Positions 49,421 through 61,628 are shown, numbered from the stretch's first letter. The stretch: DNA of 64,000 nucleotides from Eremophila alpestris peregrina (GCA_009792885.1 WMCF01000055.1:5233443-5297442); one strand, 5' to 3'. The notes: generated by a model not told the origin, from the letters alone. Program-made: numbers and translations.

Positions 49421-51360
49421 TCCCAGACTGCTAGCCAACACCTGCTCCATCCTTTACATCTAAAAAACAAGTTCCAAAGGGTTCTTCCATAAAGTTACTG
49501 CAGTAGGTCATGTAGGACCATTTGATCTACTTTTAAGAACTGTATTTAGCCCCTCATGCTCAGGAATGGGTCTCTTGGGCTAGTTCATCATGGCTTTTTG
49601 CCTTGGGAACATCCAGATGCCTGGTTGCCATCTCCTCTGCATATTTCCTTAAATACAGCAATCCCAGAAAAGGAATTACTGATTGCTCCATGTTTTGGTC
49701 TCCCAGAATTGCGCAGCCATTGTTGTTCTCATCACTTGTGCTATTTCAGGGCAGCGTCTCCTGCCCAGGGAAGGCTGCCAACAGGAGCAGAATGCCATTA
49801 CGAGAGGAGGCTGCTGTGAGCTGCCACCATCACAGGGAATTTATCATTGTGAGCCACAAGCATAATGGACTCCTTCACCAAACGACTTTGGATAGGCAGG
49901 GCTTGGCACCAACTCTGCCATCCACACACAATTACTAAACTGCAAATGCATGTAATAGGAGCAGGGGACAGGGACATCACATCAGTGCAAGCAGCCATCT
50001 CTTAGCAGCTCTGCACACACAGGCACAGGAATTCACTCCAAGAATCCAGACTGCCTGACAGGCAGGCAGGAAAAAAACAACACTGGAAAAAAAGAAACTC
50101 CAGAGCTTTGCTAAACTCAGCAGCTCAGGAGAGATGTTAATATTGAATGCTTTTGGCTGGGAGAGTGAGCTTGGCTAGAGAAATCCAGATATAGAAGCCA
50201 CAGCATTATTTGTAAACCTTTGATGCCCCAACTTTCTATCTTGCCCTGCCCTACTCTGGATTATAAACCAACACATAAACTTCATAGACACTTTAGACCT
50301 TTCCCAACTGTCATTTCCTAAAAAGGCAACTATGTAAGTAGTTTATTTTCCAAAGTGGTCAGCAGCTCAAAACTTTCACTCCAAGAACAAGTTTTTCCCT
50401 ATGTGGGGCAACACAATCCTTCTAGGCCAAGCTAGGAAGGCAAACTTTGTACCTGTGAATACAGACAGACAGGTAAATACATCCACTGGACCCAGAGCAC
50501 AGGGGGAGAACCCTCTAGATGGTGCTGTCATTTGAGCCTGCAAGCCCTACACCTTCACAGTCAGGCTAGAATTTTCAGATTCTTCCAAAATGGTTACTAC
50601 CATCTCCCATGTTTCCATCACTTCTCTCTAAAGGACATCTCTCTCAGGCTGCCTGACCAGGAACTAAACTAGCTATCTTCTTTAGCCCTACATGGACTTT
50701 CACTTCATACTACTATTTCCTAGAGCCCTACCAACCTGATGGCTTCCCGTACATCCAATAAAAGAGGTAAGATCTGGATTTAGGATTTGCCTTTTGCTTT
50801 ACTTCTGTTGATGAGGCTCTAAGCAACCCCAGATCAGCCAAGTAATCAGAGCCGATACATAAGCCAACAGAACTGTCCATGCATGTTTTTTGGCAGCTAA
50901 TCAATTATAAAGATAGAGCTAAGCCCAAGAGGCATGTAGAATACAATGAATTGTTACTTCCTTAATCTCTCCATTCCCCTGGAAATACTCACTGGTTGGT
51001 GACTGGATTAGCTTCCTCACCTGCTATTACCTAGGCAGCACGCTCCCTGCACCCTACCCTCATCCTCTTCTCCCTCCTGTTGCGGCTTTTTACATCAACT
51101 ATATTGCTGTTGGACACTGTTTCCTTTTGCTCTCCCATTTTACACTGTCTCCAGCCTACCTCAACCACCCTATCCCAACCCATACCGCAATTCTCCACTC
51201 ACAGACTACTTGCTGAAGGAATCAGCAGAGCTGTCCATGCCTTCACTCAGTGGAGACTCAAGAGATGCAGGCCATGTACACCCCTTGCTGTATGCATCAG
51301 CTTCTACAATCACAGGATGGTAAAACTGTTCCCAATGCCATTTCAAAGAGAATTTTTTTT
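49421..51360. other. Unique noncoding DNA, nothing specific seen
   Basis: Mixed sequence without supported genes. Three overlapping plus frames (49556-49938) are short and domainless. Region 50040-51080 has no open frame of 60 codons on either strand. Confidence 0.6.
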
Positions 51361-51493
51361 AAATTAAAAAATCAAAAAACTAAAAAACCAAAAAAACAAA
51401 GCAAAAAACCAAAAAAAAACCAACAAAAAAAACCACACCACCCCCCCCCAAAAAAACCACAAACAAACAAACAAACAAACAAACAAAACAACA
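51361..51493. repeat. A-rich low-complexity block with (AAAC)n
   Basis: About 130 bp of almost pure A/C. It starts AAATTAAAAAATC, runs through (CAAAAAA)-like units, has a nine-C run at 51441-51449, and ends in about seven AAAC units (51461-51488). It resembles the expanded tail of an old retroposed sequence or a slippage product. No element body or flanking duplication was found. The open frames through it on both strands are low-complexity artefacts. Confidence 0.9.
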
Positions 51494-52216
51494 CTCCCAA
51501 CAAGTTGCTTGTTCTCCGGCTGGCAGCTTCTGAAAAACTTTGAAAAACCCAAACATTTAAAAACTCCAGAAGCAGACACTGGCTTAAGTTTTGGATTTTT
51601 TCCCCTCCTTCTTTTCCTGATTTACAATCCATGCTCAGATTCCTATGTCCCCAGGCTGCCAGTGTGGCATGCTGGAGGCTGCCACCTGGTGAGAGAGCTG
51701 GGAGTAGAGAGATTTAAGGGAAAATACTATCAATTACCAGGAACGCAGCAGCCGAGTTTCTATGCAAGACCAACGCTCCTGCAGACTCCTTTTCTGCCTG
51801 CGCTGGGCTCACAATGCCCAGGCAGCAGGAGCTGCAGCAGACAGCCACAGCCCCCCTCTATCTGCACACAGCTCTAACTCACCCGTTGGTTTCTTGACTT
51901 GAGCACACAGTGCTGTAACTGATGTGGAAGATGGATAGATAAATGTCCGATGTGTTGAGCCCTGGAAGATGCCGGCACAACCTGACCCACTTAATCTTCC
52001 TGCAGTGCCTGAGCTCTAATGGGTGCCCAGACACACGCCATTCATCACCCCATACATATCCATCATGCTGCAGCACATACGGGACCTGGCAGGGCTCCGC
52101 GACACCTGGGGACAGGGCACCTCTGCAGCTGCAGAAGGCAGGTTCTCCAGCTCATTACTTAACTTGGTCCTTGAATAGAGGAGCCAAAACCTCTTACCAG
52201 CACTACTAAGCTCTCA
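51494..52216. other. Noncoding DNA; CNE-like patch at 51895-52085
   Basis: No gene. The patch at 51895-52085 retains CpGs (GTCCGATGTG, TGCCGGCAC) and includes CCCACTTAATCTTCC and GAGCTCTAATGGG. It may be conserved noncoding sequence. The plus frame 51509-51877 lacks domain content. Confidence 0.45.
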
Positions 52217-52582
52217 TCAAGACATGCAAAGAACACAGATTCTTTGACACAACTTGCTTATTTTGACAAAAAGAAGCAGCTCCTTTGCATTGAATTTTGG
52301 AAGTCTTCTTTTTAAGGATGGGGTGCCCCTCAGAGTTGCCCCCAGGATGAGTGACTGCACTTTTACACTGTGTATCAATTCAATGGCCATGCGACCCTGA
52401 GCACCATTTTCACATCTGTTGGAAAAACAGCTCCTGACACCTGATTTGCTCTCATAGAATTCAACATAGCCAGGGAATTCCCTCATCAAGACTTCAGTGG
52501 CCAACTGGGAAACAACTTCTACTTGCAAATTGTTATAAGGTACCTTAAGTGGAGACTCAAATCCATCCCCATCCCAGTGCAT
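52217..52582 (-). other. Unrecognised 121-codon open frame (not called as a gene)
   Basis: The minus frame encodes a mixed-composition peptide with no low-complexity tracts (segments such as QLATEVLMREFPGYVEFYES and SLKRRLPKFNAKELLLFVK). That makes it less shadow-like than most frames here, because no competing long frame lies opposite. I recognise no family, promoter, splice signals or retrocopy hallmarks. A 121-codon frame is expected by chance a few times in 64 kb, so a chance origin remains most likely. Confidence 0.15.
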
Positions 52583-53161
52583 ACCATTCCTTTTTCATAG
52601 CTACATGGAAACACAACCCAGCTAATGGGCACACAATACGGGAGATGCCAGAGCACCCCTGTGATTTACAGGATGGCTAATGAGCACATCAAACAAAGGC
52701 TTGTTGTCTCCCATAAAACCAGACCGATGTAAGCACTGATTAGAAGCAATTAACTCCATGCAGCACTAAATAACTTCCCATCATTACCATACTTTCTTTC
52801 CCACCCCATTAGAAGTATACAGGCAAATATATGATATATAAAAAATACACACGCAGCTGAGGAACTTGGTACTCCAAAGCCACCTCTATCGGGTAGTCTG
52901 CAAGTGACAAGCCTTTTCTTTTACTCATCCTAATGTTAACAGTCATGTAAACATCACAGTAAAAACCCATTGCTTACAGTAACCTGAGACTCATCATTTG
53001 AGTCATCACCAGAACAGCCACAAGGGATGGAATACTTGAATACTGACAGTAAAAATGCCACAACCCAGGGAATTTAGGTCCTGTCTGCTCAGACAGGATA
53101 GACAAGAAGCCTCACTAGAGGCATCTCAGGTATTCCCTACGGCCACCACTCATTTGGGCCT
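52583..53161. other. Noncoding DNA, nothing specific seen
   Basis: AT-leaning unique sequence with a small ATATGATATATAAAAAATAC string near 52829. No open frame on either strand and no recognised element. Confidence 0.55.
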
Positions 53162-53275
53162 GTTTTATAAATAAGGGATTAAGAAGGAGAAAAGCAGTTA
53201 ACGAACTAGTAGGTGAATATTTCAGAACAAGAGCTCCTAGGTATGAACTCTGCTTAGCAGCCCAAAGCATTTCAC
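53162..53275 (-). mobile_element. Possible MIR-like (CORE-SINE) remnant, antisense
   Basis: On the plus strand the order GTTTTATAAATAAGGGATTAAG, GCAGTTAACGAACTAGTAGGTG, CAAGAGCTCCTAGGTATGAAC, CAGCCCAAAGC follows the reverse complement of MIR. There, a TTTTACAGATGAGGAAACTGAG-type block is followed by GGTTAA...CTAGTAAGTGG, then AGCCAGGATT-GAACCC, then CTCCAAAGCCC. About 20 bp seem deleted after GTTAA. The similarity is by eye and from memory. The copy would be very old, which suits MIRs in birds. Confidence 0.4.
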
Positions 53276-54998
53276 AGTGCCATGAGCATGAGAAGTGCTG
53301 ACTAAGCAGCACCCCTGGGCTACAGCAGAAATCAGGCTGACATAAAGGAGCACCATCATCCCTCACCTATAAAGGCATTGCTAGAATGCACCTCAGAAAC
53401 CTAGGCCCCAAAACCAGCAAAAAAAAAAAAAAATTAACATCCTTGTTAGCTGTCTTTCCCACAGGACTCATGTCCAGTGTGAGAATCAGCAAGCAGGATC
53501 AGAGTTACATTCCAGCTGGAACAGAATCTAATCTGCAACAGCAATCCAGAGCACATAGTTCAGAAGTCTGTGTGAGAAATTCTGCCATGAACAGTAACCA
53601 ACCAAACAGCTTTTGGAAGGTGCTTTTCCCCAGCTCCAACTGCTGACATACTGAAACCAGCAATACATGGAATTTGGGGTGTTTGTAATGAAGGAATTTT
53701 TAAAAGCAGTCTGAACTGACATCTATCTCTGTTCCGTTAACCAACAGCAACATCTACCCAAAGGAATTGTCCTCAACTGCATCAACTGTACTAAAAATTA
53801 TGTTTCTACAATAATTGCACAATCATTTTGCTGAACTTTCACTAAGTTTCTAGAGAAGTAGTATTTTGTACACATTTAAGGCTGGTTAGTTAGTATTCCT
53901 AGTGGAGATGGAAGGATTAAACGTGATCATTTTCCCAATTCCTCTCCATGACTTTGCAGACTCAGCTGGTGACCAGTAATCACTCAGAGCCAAATAGCCA
54001 CTGTTCAAGTCTTATGTCACAGGTACAAGTTTCACTGGACTATTTGGCAAAGTCAGGTGTCAGAGTAAAGCCCACAGGGCTGCTGCTAGAGGGGTCTAGT
54101 GAATACCCAGCCTCTGCTCACGGGTGCTCAATAAGCTGCCATCTGCTTCACTGAGGGCCCAGGTTCTGCTTGAACAGCATTACATAAAATCAACTACCAT
54201 GACATTCCATGGAGTTTTGCTTGGCTGGACCAAAAAACTCTTCAAAACACAGTTGCCCACACAACAAAGAAATCGGACCCTCAGATCACTGGGACCCATA
54301 CCCTACACAACAGGCACAAGGAAATCCTGTCCTGAATCAGCTCCCAGCAGTACTGGCCCGCCACACACCTGGAGCTCCCTGCCACCAAGTGGTGTGCTCA
54401 TCAGATGGTCCAAAGCAGCAGTAGCTGGCAAAATAAAAACCTTTTAGCACAAAGAATTGTTCATTTAAGTTCCAGCCCTCTGTTCAAATGCTTTACCGTC
54501 CTCCCAGGGAATTAATTTCCCCCTTCCATCTAAATGGGATTTCCCATTGCTCCCTTTGTCACTCTCACAGGGCACTTCCAGAAGCATTTGGCTCTCTGAC
54601 CCTTCCATTTAACAACTGCAGACAGCAGCAGCATCTCTTTTACTCAACATCTCTAGGGTCCCAGATTCAGGAGCACTCACACTCTGCTTCTAGAACTCCT
54701 CTCCCAGACTGCACCACTGCAGGGCCCCCAGCCTCCATCCCCACCCTCTGCCTTTGCATACTCCTGTACTGTTGTGTCAGTACAGTGAACTGGCAGAGGC
54801 CTGTGGCTGCCTGTCTGCTCCAGCTGCCCAGGCTCATACAGATGACAGGGAGAGAATACAAGGGCTACCAGGAGAGCTCAGTCTTTTTGCAGTGCTGCTC
54901 ACTACATAGATTTCTGCAAAATCCCAGGATTGCCTGGGACTTTTCCTTCCTTCCCTATATATAAAGCCGCAGATAATTGGCTGGAGGGGAGCAAGAAT
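53276..54998. other. Unique noncoding DNA with a poly-A run
   Basis: A 15-base A run sits at 53419-53433. Otherwise mixed sequence with overlapping short open frames (for example 54488-54964 plus, 158 codons, cysteine/serine-rich, no domain). No gene or mobile element recognised. Confidence 0.6.
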
Positions 54999-55027
54999 GG
55001 GGGGGGGGGGGGGGGGGGGGGGGGGGG
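54999..55027 (+). repeat. 29-base poly-G tract
   Basis: There are 29 consecutive G residues on the plus strand, preceded by GGGGAGCAAGAAT. Such a tract can fold into multiple alternative G-quadruplexes and is highly slippage-prone, so its length may vary between individuals or be an assembly estimate. The longest open frame of the window (54955-55605, minus) exists only because this tract reads as poly-proline. Confidence 0.95.
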
Positions 55028-55254
55028 AAGCAAAAAGATGGCGTGTGGTGGTTTGAAATGAGCAAGATGTTAACTAATTTTACTTTTAATCTTCCCTTTT
55101 GCTGCAAAGTGAGCCATTCAGGCATCACATCTTCTGCATTTTCCTTGCCTCTTTCAGAGAAGCATATTGGGGCAGAACTTGCCAGCTGTCTGCCTCCTTC
55201 GCCTTCTGCTACCATTATCCTGAGGTACCACCCCACCTTCTGGCCCTCCAGCTT

Positions 55255-55307
55255 GGGGGGGAGGGGGGTGGAGGGGGGAGAAAGGAAGAGGAGGGAGGGA
55301 GGATGGG
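55255..55307 (+). repeat. G-rich block with G-quadruplex pattern
   Basis: G runs of 7, 6 and 6 separated by one to four bases (55255-55261, 55263-55268, 55273-55278) are followed by a purine-only stretch with further GGG runs (55293-55295, 55297-55299) and a final GGGG (55304-55307). This satisfies the usual four-run, short-loop quadruplex rule. The nearby sequence is purine-rich on the same strand as the poly-G tract 230 bp upstream. Confidence 0.85.
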
Positions 55308-55904
55308 GAACACAGTTACTCTTACAACACATCCATGGTGGGGAAGCCAGAACGAACCAGACAAATATTCCAATAGGACATGGCATAGATGGAGAGCTCT
55401 GACTTCTCCAAGCAGAGTTTACACCTGCCTCCATCCATCCCTGTGCGCACCTCCATGCACAGCGCGAGCCCTGCACTGTAGTTACACTGTCACTGCCTTG
55501 CGACTTCATTAACCCTTCCCCATTAAACCCTCCAAGCAGACACAGAGTGCGCTGCCCCTGCCCCCACCACGTGAGGATATTCTGATGCCCACACAGCCAA
55601 AGCACTGACTCAAGTTGGAATGATGCATTTCACCGCCTGTGGGCTCCAAGCACATCCAGCAGCCTGGCAATCCCAGCCCAAATGCCTCGTGCTGCCTTCA
55701 AGAAGGTGTAGCTGTTTGCAAAATACGCAGCACACAGAGCCTGTGTGTGACAACAGCTCCACAGTCACAGATGGATTTAAGGGATGTGGAGCATGAGCAC
55801 ATCACAGAAATCTAGCATTTTTTCCAAGCCACTCTACACATTAAGAAGCATGAAAAAAAGGAAACAAGAGCATTTCTACTTATCCACATGCTCAAATATT
55901 CCCC
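55308..55904. other. Noncoding DNA, moderately GC-rich
   Basis: A GC-richer stretch (for example 55440-55580) with a few CpGs, including CCACGTG at about 55567-55573 (an E-box), but not dense enough for a CpG island. Nothing else seen. Confidence 0.5.
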
Positions 55905-56110
55905 TCCGGTTTGTTTTGTTTTTATTTAATCAAACACTGCCAATCTAGTGTTTCACCTCAAACTGTTTTAACCCCTTTGGAGCTACAAGTAAACTGCATT
56001 TTAGCCACCATGTTATGCCCCAGTGGCATAAATGGGCAGCCTTTTTTATAGCAGTAGAACTGCACCAAATCAGAGTTTCTGCCCAATCAGGCTGCTGTTA
56101 ACCTGCATAG
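55905..56110. promoter_or_regulatory. Candidate conserved noncoding block
   Basis: Unique sequence with TTTATTTAATCAAAC, TTTTAACCCCTTTGG, ATGCCCCAGTGGCATAAATG (GCC-CAGTGGC near-palindrome followed by a TAAA string) and CTTTTTTATAGCAG. No open frame on either strand. By composition only. Confidence 0.25.
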
Positions 56111-56839
56111 AAACCCAAAATGCTTCATGAACAAGTCTGAAGTTTAAAAACAGGGTTTGTGTGCCTTCCCCTAAGTTCATTTGCTCCTCTGCACACACCC
56201 AGCACTCACCCAGAACCAGCACAGTAAGTATTAGAGATTACTCCATCAATGTCTTATGCAAAGACAAGACAGGCTTTTGTATTTTGCTGCTGCTGTTTTT
56301 CAGACATCTCCTTCTGCCTCCATCCTCCTTTGTCTAACCCACAGTGCCTCATTCCCCCAAAAGCTCCCTGACTGCTGTCTTTTTCTCAGTTGGACACACT
56401 GTATGGCTCATCATCAACAGTCCCACCTGACCCAACAAGCTACTCACATCTCTAAGGACACCACCTCACTCAAGTGCTCTACAGCTTCCAGAACTGAGCA
56501 GTAGATAGACCTGCCACAATTTATCTACTCAATCTCATCTAAATCAGGTTTAAAACTTACAGGGAAAAATAAAAACCACACTAACAAGATCAGACAGTTG
56601 TAATGTAGAATTCTCATCAAAATTATCAAGGTCATCACACACTGGCATGATTCTATTCCTTCTGGAAGAAACTGGGGGTTGGATTTCAAGTCCTGAAGTC
56701 TTCCTTGATAAACAATCAGCATCTCCCATACATCACCAAGCATCTAGCAAATGCCAGGCAAGATTTCTGCTGACCAAGACAACCTTTCCAGCCAGAATTA
56801 GCAAGAGTCTCCAATATTTCCTAAGTGACAAAAAAAAAT
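56111..56839. other. Noncoding DNA, nothing specific seen
   Basis: Short overlapping open frames, no domains and no repeats apart from a 9-A run near 56830. Confidence 0.55.
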
Positions 56840-56930
56840 GCTTCAAATAAGACTAATAAATCCAAATAATTAAGGCTGAAAGGAAGCTCAAGAGGGTCTT
56901 TCAGCCCACCCTTCTTCAAAGCAGAGTTTT
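56840..56930 (-). mobile_element. Decayed CR1 LINE 3'-end fragment (antisense)
   Basis: The plus strand shows an AT-rich AATAAGACTAATAAATCC lead, then TTAAGGCTGAAAGGAAGCTC, AAGAGGGTCTTTCAGCCCAC and TTCTTCAAAGCAGAG. This is the order of the reverse-complemented bird CR1 3' end: an (AGAATCAT)-type tail, then GGTTGGAAAGGACCTC, a GATCATCTAGTCCAACCC-like block, then TGCTCAAAGCAGGG. Divergence is high, so the copy is old and 5'-truncated, as CR1 copies usually are. Confidence 0.5.
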
Positions 56931-59334
56931 CTGCATTTTTAACTACTTCTGACATGAAATGGTACCACATATCTCTAAAGAACTTCTACAATTTCAGTAT
57001 TTTGCATCAGCTTCTGCCATCAACTTTGAAAACTTGGAAAGTCTGGGTAGGTGCCAATATCAGCAAAGGAAAAAGGCATGGTTTTCAACCCAGTTCCAAG
57101 TAGTGATAGTGGTAATAAGGCATCAGCTGTTCTCACCTGTTGCCAGTGGTCTCATGACAATGCTGAAAACTAGAAATCTTGCCCAAATTAACAGCCTGAA
57201 AAAAGCAGGGTGCCACAAAAATCACAAAACTGCAGTCAGAGCAGCAGGTCCTGTGTACCACTACACTGGATCACCACCCATCACCCCAGACTGATGGGCA
57301 GATAGAACCCTCACCCTTTTCCTCTGCATTGCTCTCTGCTTTGAAATTGATGCTTAAAACAATCTACAATTGCAACATATATGAACTATTCTTCTAGTGA
57401 GTAGAAATCAAGAGTTTACACTTGGCTTTGTTTTAAGTACAGGCTTTTTCTTGTCCATCAAGTATATGATGCCTTTCTTGTTCTTCTGGTATTTTTTTAA
57501 CTATTTAGCCATCTAGAAAACACACAGGAGGTCTTAAATATCAGCCTTCCCTAAATATCACCAGAAGGCAACACCACAAAACTACACACAATTCCACAGG
57601 AATATTTTGGTTTTGTACCATCCCTTATCTGACACCTCTGCTTGCTTTCATGGATGATAATGGCACTGAAATCCATGAAGTAGCATTCACTTATACCAAA
57701 GACAGCTTGAGTAATTACTAAGTATGGGTTCCCAGAACTGCAGAACAGACTCTCTTTATGTCCTATGTATTCCAGGTATGGAGAGGGCACAAGTAGCCAA
57801 CCCTGCCTGCATGTTTTTCTTCACATCAGTGTTTTTAAGCAGCCCAGGCAAATGACTGCAGACACACACGACACTGCAGGTCAGCCCTCAATGTGCCACC
57901 TTTCAGCAACATGCCAACAGCAGAATCCGTCTCAGGTGTCTGACATGCACAGACAGGCGACCTTTCCCCACACCTGGCCCAAGAGCCCCCCCCTTTCCCT
58001 CCAGCCACACACAAGCAGCTGCTGAGTTACCCCAGTTTCTAGACAGGACTGAGACACTCACTCCCCTATCAGGCAGGCAGTCATAACCTCTGTAGCCATC
58101 CTGTACTGCAGTGGCAGCAATAATAGCAAAAACAAAAACACAGGACATACAGGGTGCTAGGTCAGTGAGAGCAGAACAGAATAGTCATCCCTCTTGCTTG
58201 AGCCTTTTTTTCTACTCTTCCACACAGGTTCTGCCCTTGGCGTTTTTTTATTTTTCAAACATCATTTTCTCCAGTCTTTTGAGAACGGAAATCCTTTGAA
58301 TGCTACACTTCTGAGGCCCTTTATTCTTAACTGCTATTAAGCAAAGCGACCCAAGAGACATTTCCTGCACACAGCAAGTTCTGCAAACGAGAACTGAAGG
58401 GTTAGAACTAGCCTGTCTGTGAGGAAAACGCTGCTGATGCTAAGGGGGACTGACAACCTCTGGTGCTCCTCTCTAGTTAATCTGTTGACTTACTCTTGGA
58501 GCAGACAACATGAAATCCTTCTATGCTGTTAAAATGGAAGAAAAATTAAGGACTCTTCATTCCCACTGCAGCAAAAAGCATCTATTTTAAGTGCCTGCAC
58601 AGGGTGTAGAAGTTTCACATCTGGACTCTACCATTTAAAAACCCGCCTTATATTTTTCACAGAAAAAAACACCATCTATTTATACATGTACAGAACCTTT
58701 GCTGTTCCCTTTTTTCAGCATGACACACTGTCCCTACCAGAATTCAGCCCTGGTCTTCTTACTGTAACTCCAGTTTTGTTTCTGAGATAGCATGTTCGTT
58801 GCCAACTGCAGCAGCACTCACCAGATTTCATGTGTTTCAGTTTCTCCATTTTTCTCTCTAGGTAAGTATTTTAAAAGCTGGATTTCAAGAAACTCCACTT
58901 TAAATCGAGCCAAGAAGGAATTGCAGCACTTGGTATTTCTGAAAAATCTTGACTAACAAAGAGACTCAATTTTGTGTGAATTAATGATGCTCTGGAGAAA
59001 AATCAGTAATCATTCAGATTTGAAGCAGTTTTCATCTACCTGGTTCACGTACCAGAAACATCTCGTGTAAGCTGCATAATTAACTCGAACACTTTATACT
59101 GCAAGGGAATAAGCTTACCTTTGGAAAAGGCCACCCTCAAACTCAGAACACAGCAAAAAAGGCAGAGAAGCCCCTGTGCCACAGCACAACACCTACGTTG
59201 CTACTGTCCATAAAATCTCCATTCACTTTATACCTGAAGCACTGCTGAACAGAAAGTTACAATGATGGAATAGCATGAACCAGACTTGTCTAAATGCTGC
59301 CATCTCTTAATTTCTTATTTGTCTCCACCACACT
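56931..59334. other. Unique noncoding DNA, nothing specific seen
   Basis: Mixed sequence. Region 58300-59310 has no open frame of 60 codons on either strand and is AT-leaning. No gene, RNA or further mobile element recognised. Confidence 0.6.
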
Positions 59335-59530
59335 GATGTCTTGCAGGCTCCCCTTTAATGCCTGTGCATGAGTTATTAAATAAATGACTGTGTGCACTGG
59401 CAGTGGCCCATGACACGCAGCCATTCCACACTCCCAATGCAAATGCAGCGGGATGGATGAAGCTGTCATGCTGCATCCTCGGGAGGGTATTTGTTAGCCT
59501 CATTTTGCTACTGTCACGGGCTGTAGATGT
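59335..59530. promoter_or_regulatory. Candidate conserved noncoding block with retained CpGs
   Basis: Unique sequence with GAGTTATTAAATAAATGAC, GACACGCAGCC, AATGCAAATGCAGCGGG (an octamer-like ATGCAAAT) and CCTCGGGAGGG. CpGs are retained without island density. Opposing short frames cross it. Inferred from composition and motifs. Confidence 0.25.
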
Positions 59531-61607
59531 TACTCCAGCCTACTCTCATGCCAATAAGAGTTCAGAAGGCACTGCAGGAAAAACTCAGCGTGGAAAGCAG
59601 CACAAAAAGTGCTCAGCTTCTCTACATAGCTTTCAGAAGAAAACCAAGACATTTTATTGCCATGTAGAGAAAATGCAGATTTGGAAACATACATACATGT
59701 TCAAAAAGATGCCTCATGTTAGGTTTTGAGGCTGAATTTCCAAGTGCTTTTGCAGTTAAGAGTTCTCAGCATCAGCTGCTCCAGTGCATCTCCAATCCAT
59801 ACCGGTTGGGAATAAAATCAGCATATGAAAGATACAGGGAATGAATAACTACCCCTAACTAACACCTAGAATGGAAGAGAAGCACAGCTCAAGAGAGGCT
59901 AAGGTGGCTGTGCACCTCCATGCCAGCACCACAGAGCACAGGGACCCATCTGCTACCTACCTTCAGTCAGCAGCTGGGCTCTCCCATCAGGACTGTTCAT
60001 CCCAGCAGTGATTTCTGAGGCAAGTACTTGCATACTCTAAACGGCTGTAATGCAACCAAAATTACTTAAGGACAGCCACTAGAAGCTGGCAGCTTTTGAC
60101 TGGGTAACACAGATAGAACTCAAGTGTCTTTGAGAGAAGCCAGGATTCATCATTGTATTTCTCCTGGTAATCCAATCTTCACAGAATACCTACTTTTACA
60201 CATCCCACTTCCCCCAGTCTGACCCACTCAGCAGCACCCTAATGATCCACATACAGACACACACAACCACTCCACCACACACACACATCTACAAATTATA
60301 AAAGCCAAAATAACTTTGGCACAACACAAAGAGGTGGTTGTCAACAAAAACAGATGGTCAAAGAATTGGGCAAACACTCAGAGTTCCAGAAATGAAGCTT
60401 TTGCTTTCATTCTAAATGCCACACTTCTTACCCAGCTCCAGACAAGAGGATACATGGAGCCAGTCACAAGCTCGCTTCCTGCCAGGCTTCTCTGTTTTCA
60501 TGACAAAATTAAGAGTCCACAGATGGAATAACTCAAAGCTAATTTTTACACAGGTTGGTTTTCCCTCTCTCCCTCCTCCCCATGATTCCAAACAAGAAGA
60601 ATAACATATTGTACGAAATTAAAGAAACAACTACAAGGAGGGGGGAGTAAAGTTGCAGTGAGGTCATTTTGTTGCTATGACTTCAGTTATGCAGGGAGTT
60701 CTATTTAATTTGAGAAATTATTTCTTTCGCACTGTGCCTCAGGAAGTCTGCTTCAGCCAAAGGCATGACAGTATCATGCTCCACCATTCCAAGTTCTTGT
60801 TTTTATTTCCTCCCAGAAATTCAAGGCAACTATTTTATTCTTGCTGTGGCATGTAATCCTACTGTCACCAACTTTAAACAGTCCAAGCTTTCTCCCAGCC
60901 CTCCTACTGTCACTGTTTCCTCCCCCCTCCCAACTCCACTGGAAGTTGGAATCCCACTCCCACTGAATTCAACAGAACCCAGTGGAAAGCAGACAAGGTA
61001 AAACCTAGAGGTTGCCTAGAGGATGCCTTGCTCACAGCACACTATATCCCAGGTACTTGCCGGACACCACTCTGAAACTGTGGATACAGGGAATCAAGTT
61101 CAGTGAAGGAAAACAAACACAGTATTAAGAAGCAGGACTATCAAGCAAAGAATATGTTCATCCTTACCTCTTAAATAAGTTCAGAGAGATCCCCCAGAAT
61201 ATTGAATTTTTCATTTCTTTCAAATGGGCATTCCCAAGCACTCAGCCAGCACCAGGGGGGTTCAGATCCATGGGCTGCATTAAAGTTGACCACCACCAAG
61301 AGCCACCATCAGTGCCAACCAGCACTGCCCTACCAGGCTTTGCTTAACAGCAGAAAAAAAAAAACTGTGCTGCAGTGCATTTAAAAACTTAGGTAAAACA
61401 CAGTATTATTGGGACACAGAAAAATGACACATTTTTTTACTCGAACACCAAAAGCTTTGAGCAGAAAGGGAAGGTCACTGGCCAGTTTAACATTAACAGT
61501 TTCCTGGGGGTCAATTTGGTATAAATGCAGCATCATTTAGAGAAGCTTTGCCCAACTCTCTAATTTTCAATTTTTTCAGGCTGAAATACTAAAGCTCAGT
61601 GCTGATA
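59531..61607. other. Unique noncoding DNA, nothing specific seen
   Basis: No gene. (CA)-rich strings lie at about 60256-60290, an 11-A run at 61354-61364, and a pyrimidine-rich patch at 60895-60960. No transposon recognised. Confidence 0.6.
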
Positions 61608-61628
61608 CTGGCCCACATAAAGGGCCAG
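61608..61628. repeat. Short perfect stem-loop, 7-bp stem
   Basis: CTGGCCC and GGGCCAG flank a 7-base ACATAAA loop. It is followed by CAGCTG, a generic E-box. The hairpin is too short for a microRNA precursor and has no terminator context in a vertebrate genome, so it is recorded only as structure. Confidence 0.9.

Noticed and set aside
54955..55605. Longest open frame (216 codons, minus)
   Set aside because: It spans the 29-G tract read as poly-proline plus other low-complexity C-rich sequence, and no domain or splice context supports it.
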